Virus record (IMG/VR): IMGVR_UViG_3300032291_004449
Coordinates: 1 to 24,588 of that record
Source of the DNA: a virus
DNA length: 24,588 nt
Strand: one strand, 5' to 3'
The translations under genes were made by a program, and so were the position numbers. This document shows positions 14,370 through 21,305 of the stretch, in pieces. The notes under the pieces are model-generated. The model worked only from the letters and a program-made list of their open reading frames with translations, searched no databases and had not been told where the DNA came from. The first letter of the stretch is position 1, and each line of letters starts with the position of its first letter.

Positions 14370-14702
14370 TTATATAACCTTATTTCCTTCTAAATCAGCT
14401 ATAAATAATTTGCCATCGCTTTTATTTGGCATAACTTTTAATCCATACTCTTTAGAAAACTCTCTATTCATATCAGATAAAAATTCTTTTGATTCACCTG
14501 CTTTTCTTGCTTCCATAAATGCTTTCAAACATATTTTAGCATTTTTTGTTTTCTCTTCAGAATTGCCATCAGCAGAAGCATTTGAATCTGCTTTAGAGGT
14601 AGTTTTCTTTTTAACATCAATAGGCTTAATTTTTTTAAAAGCCCAAAAAAGCAAAAATCCACCACCAAAAATTAATAAAAGTTTTTTTACATTCGTGTTC
14701 AT
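14370..14702 (-). CDS. N-terminally anchored small membrane protein, 110 aa
   Basis: The N-terminus MNTNVKKLLLIFGGGFLLFW holds one membrane helix (about residues 7-22) followed by a strongly basic segment (KKIKPIDVKKKTTSK), which predicts N-out/C-in or a signal anchor. The rest is soluble, Lys/Glu/Asn rich (KNAKICLKAFMEARKAGES). It overlaps the previous gene by 4 nt. It is the only one of the five membrane proteins in this cluster with the span at the N-terminus. No family was recognised; a virion or lysis-associated role is possible. Confidence 0.7.
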   Translation of the reverse strand: MNTNVKKLLLIFGGGFLLFWAFKKIKPIDVKKKTTSKADSNASADGNSEEKTKNAKICLKAFMEARKAGESKEFLSDMNREFSKEYGLKVMPNKSDGKLFIADLEGNKVI

Positions 14703-15061
14703 TTTGCACTATTTTTTGTATAATAATATAATCCTGCTCCTGCAGCAATAGCAATAGCTATATAAATTCCATATTTTTTGATACTTCCATAAAAATCGTT
14801 TTGAAGTCTTGCTCTTTTAGCTTCATCAATTTTCTTTAAAGCATCATCAGTTTCATCAGGAGTAACAACCCCTCTTTTACTTAATATGCTATTTAAAACT
14901 TTTTGAATAGCTACTTTACTAGCATCTACCGCTTGTTTTTGACCTGCATCAATACCTCCAATAGCGATGGCTTTATTTAAGTTATCTAACTCAAGTTTAA
15001 GCTCATCTGCCAACATAGACTTTTTATTTGGCGTTAATATCTGTCCTTCTAAAACTCCCAT
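14699..15061 (-). CDS. C-terminally anchored small protein, 120 aa
   Basis: A long amphipathic helical region (SMLADELKLELDNLNKAIAI, residues 15-34, and KKIDEAKRARLQNDFYGSI later) is followed by a C-terminal hydrophobic helix (YGIYIAIAIAAGAGLYYYTK, about 97-116) with a short Lys tail. It is therefore a tail-anchored protein facing the cytoplasm or virion interior. It overlaps the next gene by 4 nt (ATGA) and starts 1 nt after the previous stop. Function is unknown. Confidence 0.7.
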   Translation of the reverse strand: MGVLEGQILTPNKKSMLADELKLELDNLNKAIAIGGIDAGQKQAVDASKVAIQKVLNSILSKRGVVTPDETDDALKKIDEAKRARLQNDFYGSIKKYGIYIAIAIAAGAGLYYYTKNSAK

Positions 15062-15062
15062 T

Positions 15063-15413
15063 TTATGATTTTTTAGTAGTATATAATAAGAAACCTAAAA
15101 GACCAATACCTGCAACAACTCCTAAAATAGTTACAACTTGATTAGTTTTTTCTCTTTCTAATGCAATATTGCCAAAAGTTTGTACTCTAGCCTGACTAAC
15201 ACCTCCTAAAGCATTTGCTAATATTTGCTGCCTAGATGTTTCATCTTGGGCTTTAATCAAAGCATCGTTTAATTGCTTTTTTTGGTCAAAGTCTAAAAGA
15301 CCTAACTGTTGTTCATATTGTGTTCTTAATCTATTATCTCTTGTACTTGCAATGGTACTCGCTACTGCGGTACCTGCTTGAACAACTGATGCTCCTGTCA
15401 TTAACCATGCCAT
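15063..15413 (-). CDS. Small protein with hydrophobic ends, 116 aa
   Basis: An N-terminal Ala/Gly/Thr-rich helix (MAWLMTGASVVQAGTAVAST) is followed by an acidic/Gln-rich helical core (YEQQLGLLDFDQKKQLNDAL) and a clear C-terminal membrane helix (TILGVVAGIGLLGFLLY) ending in TTKKS. The layout resembles the proteins at 15916 and 14699, so these may be paralogues with the same topology. Role in virion membrane, internal scaffold or lysis is unknown. Confidence 0.7.
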   Translation of the reverse strand: MAWLMTGASVVQAGTAVASTIASTRDNRLRTQYEQQLGLLDFDQKKQLNDALIKAQDETSRQQILANALGGVSQARVQTFGNIALEREKTNQVVTILGVVAGIGLLGFLLYTTKKS

Positions 15414-15415
15414 AA

Positions 15416-15916
15416 TTATCCAATTTTATTTTTATCAATCTTTTCTTTATAATCTAAATGAATATTAGTTCCTGTAATACAATTTTGGTGCGGTTCTATT
15501 ATTTCATTTTCAATTTCATCTACAATATTTTGTTTTTCTTGTTCAGTCAAATCATTATAGGACAATTTCATATCTTCTAATGGATGATAGGTTGTCCAAA
15601 TACAATCTTCAACAATATATAAAACCCTTCTTGTTCCTGCTACAGTTATACCTGTAAAAGGAGCAGCTAACTCAATCCATTCTCCTGCATCAATTTGTAC
15701 CATCGCTATTCCTTGAGAAATAGTATATGGGTGATTCGTATTATGAATCTTACTAGTTAACAAAGAATCCTTTGGCATGAATATCTCTCTAATGTACATT
15801 CCGTCTGTGAATCTGTGTACAACAGGACATTCAACCAACTCAAAATTATCAACTATAGCAGCCTCTAATTCATCAATCCTTTGGTCATTTTCTCTTTTTA
15901 TGGTTTCGTTTTGCAT
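15416..15916 (-). CDS. Cupin-like conserved phage protein, 166 aa
   Basis: After a helical N-terminus (IKRENDQRIDELEAAIV), residues 30-112 look like a small beta-barrel (cupin/jelly-roll type): CPVVHRFTDGMYIREIFMP, LLTSKIHNTNHPYTIS, AGEWIELAAPFTGIT, AGTRRVLYIVEDCIWTTYHP. His residues at about 34, 58, 62 and 111 could bind metal as in cupins. Proteins of this type are frequent in phage structural regions; their role is not established. The only soluble member among the membrane proteins, it shares a base with the next gene's stop. Confidence 0.75.
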   Translation of the reverse strand: MQNETIKRENDQRIDELEAAIVDNFELVECPVVHRFTDGMYIREIFMPKDSLLTSKIHNTNHPYTISQGIAMVQIDAGEWIELAAPFTGITVAGTRRVLYIVEDCIWTTYHPLEDMKLSYNDLTEQEKQNIVDEIENEIIEPHQNCITGTNIHLDYKEKIDKNKIG

Positions 15917-16347
15917 TAATCTTTTTTTCTTGAATAAATTAAACCAATAGCTAGTAAACCTAATAAGGAGATAATAACTATCTTTTCTATTCTAATATTT
16001 CTATTTATCTGCTCTTGTTGTACTATTACACCTGCAAGGTTTTCAACTCTTTTTGCTTGTGCATTTTGTATAACAGCAGCAATAATTCTATATGTCTCTT
16101 CCTCTGTTTTAGCTTTATCTATCGAATTAATCAAAGCTTGTTGTTGGTCATCGCTAAGATTAGACAAATAGTTTTGAAACTGTTGGGCTTTTTTTGCATC
16201 ATTTATAGCTGCTACCCCACCTGCTAAAGAAGATGCTATTTCAACAATTTGTCCAATTGCTTCTGCTGTCCCGATTTTTTTTAAGTCTCCTTTAGAGAAC
16301 ATTTTTTGAAAAGGGTTTATAGCTGTAGGGTCTCCTTTTGGTATCAT
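15916..16347 (-). CDS. C-terminally anchored small protein, 143 aa
   Basis: A mixed N-terminus (PFQKMFSKGDLKKIGTAEAI) is followed by a small hydrophobic helix (VEIASSLAGGVAAIN), a Gln/Glu-rich helical region (QNYLSNLSDDQQQALINSID) and a C-terminal membrane helix (EKIVIISLLGLLAIGLIY) with a basic tail SRKKD. It shows the same plan as 15063-15413. It overlaps the upstream gene by 4 nt (16344-16347) and shares one base with the next. Function is unknown; structural or lysis roles fit the position. Confidence 0.7.
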   Translation of the reverse strand: MIPKGDPTAINPFQKMFSKGDLKKIGTAEAIGQIVEIASSLAGGVAAINDAKKAQQFQNYLSNLSDDQQQALINSIDKAKTEEETYRIIAAVIQNAQAKRVENLAGVIVQQEQINRNIRIEKIVIISLLGLLAIGLIYSRKKD

Positions 16348-16646
16348 TTTAAAAAGCTATTTTTGATTACTTCCCACAAAATTGTCCAAACTGCTCCACC
16401 TACAACAAATGCCCCCATTAATTTATTTCTGAGAGCATTCGTCTTTTCGTTTTGGTCTTCCAATTTTTTAACTCTTGAAATCAACCCTTCCTGTTGAAAA
16501 GCTTCATTTCCAACTATTACTTTATAAATTTCATCAATTTGAGGACTAATTTTCATGATAGTTTTCTCAATATGATTAACTCTTACACTCAAGTTTTCAC
16601 TTGAGCTTACAGTCCTAGTCGTTGTCCTTTTAGTAGAAGTAGCCAT
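16344..16646 (-). CDS. Coiled-coil plus C-terminal membrane span, XhlA/holin-like, 100 aa
   Basis: The chosen start gives MATSTKRTTTRTVSSSE, a Thr/Ser-rich tail, then a coiled coil (RVNHIEKTIMKISPQIDEIY and RVKKLEDQNEKTNALRNKL) and one C-terminal membrane helix (MGAFVVGGAVWTILWEVI). This order is like XhlA-type hemolysin/holin proteins and some phage tail membrane proteins. A longer start at 16679 adds residues over the candidate promoter 16664-16674, so 16646 is preferred. It is the first gene of the minus-strand virion operon. Holin identity is only a suggestion; no endolysin is recognised nearby. Confidence 0.7.
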   Translation of the reverse strand: MATSTKRTTTRTVSSSENLSVRVNHIEKTIMKISPQIDEIYKVIVGNEAFQQEGLISRVKKLEDQNEKTNALRNKLMGAFVVGGAVWTILWEVIKNSFLK

Positions 16647-16658
16647 TAACACACATAA

Positions 16659-16699
16659 TTTAGTATAAAAATAATACAATTTTACATTTATATACTAAA
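16659..16699. repeat. 9-bp inverted repeat overlapping the virion-operon promoter
   Basis: TTTAGTATA (16659-16667) and TATACTAAA (16691-16699) are perfect inverted copies separated by 23 nt. The left arm overlaps the putative -7 box (TAAAAATA on plus, 16666-16673). It could be an operator for a dimeric repressor/activator, or a weak stem at the 3' side of the kinase gene. No T-run follows it, which argues against a terminator. Confidence 0.45.
16664..16674 (-). promoter_or_regulatory. Candidate promoter of the minus-strand virion operon
   Basis: The minus-strand 11-mer TTATTTTTATA is 17 nt before the ATG at 16646, the same element and distance as at 11228 and 17609. It contains TATTTTTA, one base from the TAnnTTTG consensus. 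The flanking inverted repeat (16659-16699) may regulate it. Confidence 0.45.
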
Positions 16700-16723
16700 A
16701 AACGATTAATATTTAATGATTAT

Positions 16724-17179
16724 TTATAAAGACATATAATCTAATATTCGGTCAATACACATTTCAGGAGTAAAATTTGTAGTATTTATGGAACAATTCT
16801 TTTTAAATTCAACATAAGGGGGGTCAAAATCTTTTACATGAAATTCTTGCCTTTCTCTAAAATCAACATTGAATAAATGAACCCAAAACACATTATTGCA
16901 TATACTATCTAAGTATTCTCTAGCTTCCTTTATTGGATATACTGCACTGATAATCACTAAGTTATATTTGCTTTCTAAAAAAGTGGCTATATCGCTTATC
17001 CTTCTAAGGTTATTCAATGTACCTTCTTTTGAATAGTCGGTATCTTTAAAAATAGTGCGAATTTCATCCCCATCTATAATTACAGGGGTTGGCTGATTTT
17101 GTAAGAAAACCCTTTCTTGGAGCAATTTAGCCAAAGTAGTCTTTCCTGAACTAGGTTGGCCGTAAAAAACTACTATCAT
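16724..17179 (-). CDS. APS-kinase-like (CysC-type) P-loop kinase, 151 aa
   Basis: Walker A is FYGQPSSGKTTLAKLL (G7-x4-GKT); VIIDGDEIRTIF (34-44) matches the DGDxxR motif of adenylylsulfate kinases; the following YSKEGTLNNLRRISDIATFL matches the FSxxDRxENIRR region, and IISAVYPIKEAREYL resembles the SPYRxxR strand. APS kinase makes PAPS, the sulfate donor for sulfotransferases. No sulfotransferase was found, and CysC-like folds also phosphorylate other small molecules, so the substrate is open. In a glycan island, a role in sulfation or in making an activated sugar is plausible. It ends 77 nt before the virion operon. Confidence 0.75.
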   Translation of the reverse strand: MIVVFYGQPSSGKTTLAKLLQERVFLQNQPTPVIIDGDEIRTIFKDTDYSKEGTLNNLRRISDIATFLESKYNLVIISAVYPIKEAREYLDSICNNVFWVHLFNVDFRERQEFHVKDFDPPYVEFKKNCSINTTNFTPEMCIDRILDYMSL

Positions 17180-17191
17180 ATTGATTTATAA

Positions 17192-17563
17192 TTAGTTATA
17201 AGATTTTTCCTCTACATATTGACTCCCATAAGCCAAATTTATCTCTTTTTTAATCATAGCTCTAGCATCATTTAGTAAATAAACAGACCTAGCAAGTTTA
17301 ATGAAATCTTCTCCAAACTCATGTTTTTTCTCGTATTCTCTTAATTTATCTTCTACAACCCATAATTTAGAGTTTATATTTAACAATCTTTTAAAATCTT
17401 CATTATCCTCATCTACTTCCAATTCTTCCTTCATAAGGTTAAGTAAGTAGAAATACTCCTTTATCACATTAGTGAGTTTGGCCTCATCTTTAATCTTTTC
17501 TGATTTAATTTTTAAGATGGTAAGTCTGTCAAATGCTTCTCCGATGCTAATTTCAATTATCAT
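17192..17563 (-). CDS. DUF6165-like protein, 123 aa
   Basis: The opening IIEISIGEAFDRLTILKIKSEK is close to the DUF6165 pattern (SIGExxDKxTILxIK) from memory, followed by KDEAKLTNVIKEYFYLLN and a second helical half with acidic stretches. DUF6165 proteins often sit beside glycosyltransferases and heptosyltransferases in bacterial genomes; their function is unknown. Here it directly precedes the kinase, 12 nt apart, and is divergent from the GT9 operon at 17638. This placement supports a link to glycan assembly. Confidence 0.7.
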   Translation of the reverse strand: MIIEISIGEAFDRLTILKIKSEKIKDEAKLTNVIKEYFYLLNLMKEELEVDEDNEDFKRLLNINSKLWVVEDKLREYEKKHEFGEDFIKLARSVYLLNDARAMIKKEINLAYGSQYVEEKSYN

Positions 17564-17608
17564 AAAATTATTTTATAATGTAAATATACAAAATATGTGT
17601 AAAATATG

Positions 17609-17619
17609 TTATTTTTATA
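17609..17619 (+). promoter_or_regulatory. Candidate promoter of the plus-strand glycosyltransferase operon
   Basis: TTATTTTTATA at 17609-17619 lies 18 nt before the ATG at 17638, in the divergent intergenic region 17564-17637. It is identical to the elements at 11228 and 16664. No clear -33 TTTG is present 19 nt upstream. The promoter for the divergent gene at 17563 is not resolved; TATATTTA on the minus strand within 17574-17600 is a weak candidate. Confidence 0.45.
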
Positions 17620-17637
17620 AAATAAAGATAATTAAAA

Positions 17638-18603
17638 ATGGATAATATTTGTCTCGATTTATCAGAATGTAATGGTCTAGGAGACTTAATATGTGCTACT
17701 CCTACTATTAAAAAGATAAGTGAAGCGTATCAAAAAAAAATAACAGTTATCTCAAATTTGCCTGAATTGTTTAAAATGAACCCTTATGTAGAGAAAAGCT
17801 ATAAAGCTTCATCTATTGATAAAGAATATTTTAACAAAAATTATATCATGCACAACTCCTTTTATCTAGTAGGCAAAAAAGATGAAAGAGGTATAGAGAT
17901 GAAGCATAACATGATGGATATTAGACAGTTCCATGCTATACACCTAGGCTTTATGCTTGGACATGATGAAATGGAATGTTTCTACAGACCTACAGAAGAA
18001 TGTTCTTTTGAAATACCTAAAAAACCTTATATTTTAATACATCCTGTAAGCACTTGGCCCTCAAGAACTTGGTCTACTAAAAATTGGATGAATTTAACAA
18101 AACAATTGAATGATAGTGGTTTTGATGTAGTTTCTATTGGAAAAGATTCATCTGAAACAGGATTTTTTAATGTAGAAAAACCTGTATTTAATTTTCAAAT
18201 TGAGAAAGGTTTGAACTTAATGAATAAGACTTCTATATCTGATTGTTGGCATTTAATGAATAATGCTACAGCATTTGTTACTATGGATAGTGGATTATTA
18301 CACCTTGCAGGTACTACAAATGTTCCTATTATTCATTTAGGTTCATCAATTAAACCTGAATTTAGGATTCCTTATAGATATGGAGAAAATGGTAGAAAAC
18401 ATTATTATAATGATAAATTAGTTTATAATTATGTGCGTGGTGGATGTGGATTAGAATGTGCATCCAATATGAAATATGCTCTTGAATATTGGCCTACAAT
18501 AGATTCTGTACAACCTTTAATTGGATGTTTAGAAAAGAAAGAAACCTACGAATGTCATCCATCTGTAGAACAAGTCATTACTGTAATTAAAAAAGAACTA
18601 TGA
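17638..18603 (+). CDS. GT9 (heptosyltransferase-type) glycosyltransferase, 321 aa
   Basis: GT-B fold landmarks of family 9 are clear: GLGDLICATPTIKKISEAY (13-31) as the N-terminal loop, ILIHPVSTWPSRTWSTKNW (132-150), and FVTMDSGLLHLAGTTNVP (213-230) before IIHLGSS. GT9 enzymes transfer ADP-heptose, usually to LPS core. A cysteine cluster at the C-terminus (C270-x3-C274, C297, C306 in YECHPS) resembles the one in the last gene of this operon and is unusual for LPS heptosyltransferases. It is the first gene of the operon and overlaps the next by 4 nt. The acceptor could be protein or glycan. Confidence 0.88.
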   Translation: MDNICLDLSECNGLGDLICATPTIKKISEAYQKKITVISNLPELFKMNPYVEKSYKASSIDKEYFNKNYIMHNSFYLVGKKDERGIEMKHNMMDIRQFHAIHLGFMLGHDEMECFYRPTEECSFEIPKKPYILIHPVSTWPSRTWSTKNWMNLTKQLNDSGFDVVSIGKDSSETGFFNVEKPVFNFQIEKGLNLMNKTSISDCWHLMNNATAFVTMDSGLLHLAGTTNVPIIHLGSSIKPEFRIPYRYGENGRKHYYNDKLVYNYVRGGCGLECASNMKYALEYWPTIDSVQPLIGCLEKKETYECHPSVEQVITVIKKEL

Positions 18604-21305
18604 AGAAGTTATTAATTATTACACCACATTTATCTACAGGCGGAGCTCCCCAATGTTCAGTTAAAAAAATTGAATTAATCAAAAATGATTTTCACATTAA
18701 AGTCATTGAACATTCTTTTCTTGCTTGGTCTTTTGTTGTACAAAGAAATAGAATTATTAATCTAGTTGGACAAAATAATTTTCATTCTTTAGGTCATAAT
18801 AAGTTTGATGAAATGAAGTCTATTATTAATGATTTCAAACCTGATGTTATCAGTATGGAAGAGTTTCCTGAAATGTTTATGGATGATGAAATGTCAAGTT
18901 TTTTATATTCTGAAACAAGAACTTGGAAAATAGTAGAATCAACTCATGATAGCAGTTTTAATCCAAAAAACAAAAAATGGATGCCTGACAAATTTGTATT
19001 TGTTAGCCCATATAATATTATGAAATATGACCATTTGGATATACCTCAAGAAATAATTGAATATCCTATAGATGCAAAAACTTCAAATAAAAGAATAGCA
19101 AGAGAGAAATTAGGTCTCGAGCATGATTACAAACATGCAGTAATAATTGGTTTATTTACTCCTAGAAAGAACCAAAAATATGGCTTTGAAATGGCAGAAA
19201 AGCTTAAAGATTACAAAATTAAATTTCACTTCTTAGGTAATCAAGCAGGTAATTTTGAAAGCTATTGGAAGCCATTGATGGATAAAAAGCCTGAGAACTG
19301 CGTAATTTGGGGTGAAAGAGGCGATACAGAGGACTTTATCAAAGCTGCTGACCTATTCTTCTTCCCATCCAAAGGAGACAGAGGAAATAAGGAATTAAAC
19401 CCTATTGTGATAAAAGAAGCTGCTGAGTATAAACAATTACCCAAACTTATATACAACTTAGATGTTTATTTGAATAGGTGGAATGAGTACGAAGACTTTC
19501 ATTATTTAACAGGCAATCTTACTGAAGATGCTGAAAAGGTCTTACAATTAACTCAAGCAAAAGCAACTAACAATAAAAGAGAGCTCATAATTGTGGGTAC
19601 TTGGCCTAATTTAGAAAGTAGAGTACAATTAACCAAAGACACTATTAATAGCTTAAAGCCATTAGGTAGAAAGATTATGCTATTATCTCACTATCCTGTT
19701 GATGAAGATATTCAAAAGATGGTAGACTATTACATATATGATAAGCATAACCCATTAACTCATCATTCTTACTATACTAGATTTTATAGATATACAGATG
19801 ATTTTCATGCTGAAATTAATATTAATGGCCTGAAGAATAGTAATCAGTCATTAACTGTTCTGACTAATTTATTTAATGGTGCAAAGGCTGCAAAATCTTT
19901 AGGATATGAAGCGTTCTTTTATACTACTTATGATGTTGTTTTAGATGCTAGAGATATACCTGTAATTGAAAAAGCATTAGATATTGGAGATAAAACAAAT
20001 CCATATTTATATAAAGCCTATTTAGGTAGTTTAAACACACCTTTTGGTAAAGGTATTCAGACAAATGGCATGGCTTTTGAAGTGGACTTTTTTTTAAAGA
20101 CTTTTGATGATGTTAGAACTACTGAAGAGTATAATAACATTTGCGAAAATATTGGTGCTCAAAACTTTCTTGAAGACTATTTAGTTAAAAAGTTAAGAGG
20201 TTCAGAAAAAGATTATATGATTGAGCATAATAAAGAGGAAACTTTACTAAAACATAGTGGACTTGGAGTAGCTTCTAATAGTGAATATTACTCAATAATA
20301 CCTATTGTAAATAGGCCTAACAATTATATGTTTTATTTCTATACCTATAATGTAGATAATAGAAAGGTTAATATAACGATGCGTGAATCAGGGCAAGATT
20401 TTTTTATATATAGATGGCAAATTGATAAAACAACTGAATTTAAAAAAGAATTTGAATATAAAGGCCTTGAGATTGAAGTAGAGCTTGACTTTTATGATGG
20501 AGATAGAATATATAAAAATGAAAAGTATGTTCTAAATAATAAAACGATTGATAAATTTCAGCATACAGGACATTATAAGATTAAAACTAGAAAACCAAAA
20601 ATTAGATTAATTCACTTACAAACAACTAGAAATGATGAAAGAGAACAAAAAAGTAGAGAATCACTCAAGCATGTGGCAAACTACGGATGGGAATATATCA
20701 TACACACAAATACCCCTTACGCAGACTTACCACCTAAATACAACTGTCAAAGACCCAATTGTGTTTCTATGGAACTCTTCAATGAGCAGCAAGTTCAGGA
20801 ATTGGGAACAGCCCTTACACCCTCTCACTATGGATGCTTTGAATCCTTCAAAAATGGGATAATGAGTGAATTTGATGATAGTATTGACTTTTTGGTAGTA
20901 TGTGAAGGCGATTGTATAATAGAAGTACCTATGCAGGAATTTGTAAATAAAGTAGAAAGTTCTTATCAAATTATAGAAGATAATAAAATAGGCTATATGT
21001 CTTTTGGAGATGTAAAAACATTAGAGCATGGTTGGTTGCAATCTACTGTTAAAGAGGTTGTTCCTGACAAAGATTTATTATTTATTACCGACCATATCAT
21101 TGGGCTTCAATGTATTGCGTTTCCAAGAAGTGTTAAAAAGTGGCTTTTAGAAAGACTTAGAACAGAAAAGTGGGATGCCTCAGATATTTTTTTCAATCGT
21201 GTTTTTTATGGTAGCCCATACAAATTTGGAATAGTTCACAATAGATTAACTACACAAGCTGAAGGATTTTCGTTAATTGATAAACAAGAAAAAAAATTTA
21301 TATGA
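18600..21305 (+). CDS. Three-domain glycosyltransferase fusion, 901 aa
   Basis: Residues 1-320 are a GT-B, GT4-like domain (start LLIITPHLSTGGAPQCS, then AVIIGLFTPRKNQKYGFEMA at 180-199 and LFFFPSKGDRGNKELNPIVI at 252-271). Residues 326-560 look like a GT-A type domain (RELIIVGTWPNLESRVQLTK, then AFFYTTYDVVLDAR with an acidic motif). A beta-rich spacer (~565-665) leads to a GT25-like domain at 668-901 (LIHLQTTRNDEREQKSRESL, LTPSHYGCFESFKNGI, DFLVVCEGDCII). Three transferases on one chain would let consecutive sugars be added without release. Both ends overlap neighbours by 4 nt (ATGA), so it is well coupled. Which sugars are used is unknown. Confidence 0.85.
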   Translation: MKKLLIITPHLSTGGAPQCSVKKIELIKNDFHIKVIEHSFLAWSFVVQRNRIINLVGQNNFHSLGHNKFDEMKSIINDFKPDVISMEEFPEMFMDDEMSSFLYSETRTWKIVESTHDSSFNPKNKKWMPDKFVFVSPYNIMKYDHLDIPQEIIEYPIDAKTSNKRIAREKLGLEHDYKHAVIIGLFTPRKNQKYGFEMAEKLKDYKIKFHFLGNQAGNFESYWKPLMDKKPENCVIWGERGDTEDFIKAADLFFFPSKGDRGNKELNPIVIKEAAEYKQLPKLIYNLDVYLNRWNEYEDFHYLTGNLTEDAEKVLQLTQAKATNNKRELIIVGTWPNLESRVQLTKDTINSLKPLGRKIMLLSHYPVDEDIQKMVDYYIYDKHNPLTHHSYYTRFYRYTDDFHAEININGLKNSNQSLTVLTNLFNGAKAAKSLGYEAFFYTTYDVVLDARDIPVIEKALDIGDKTNPYLYKAYLGSLNTPFGKGIQTNGMAFEVDFFLKTFDDVRTTEEYNNICENIGAQNFLEDYLVKKLRGSEKDYMIEHNKEETLLKHSGLGVASNSEYYSIIPIVNRPNNYMFYFYTYNVDNRKVNITMRESGQDFFIYRWQIDKTTEFKKEFEYKGLEIEVELDFYDGDRIYKNEKYVLNNKTIDKFQHTGHYKIKTRKPKIRLIHLQTTRNDEREQKSRESLKHVANYGWEYIIHTNTPYADLPPKYNCQRPNCVSMELFNEQQVQELGTALTPSHYGCFESFKNGIMSEFDDSIDFLVVCEGDCIIEVPMQEFVNKVESSYQIIEDNKIGYMSFGDVKTLEHGWLQSTVKEVVPDKDLLFITDHIIGLQCIAFPRSVKKWLLERLRTEKWDASDIFFNRVFYGSPYKFGIVHNRLTTQAEGFSLIDKQEKKFI

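Noticed and set aside
16647-16679. N-terminal extension of the coiled-coil membrane protein
   Set aside because: It runs over the candidate promoter and inverted repeat; MATSTK at 16646 has the expected distance of 17 nt to the shared 11-mer.
20632-20969. Alternative frames on both strands in the fusion GT gene
   Set aside because: They sit inside the GT25-like domain, which has clear family motifs in the main frame.
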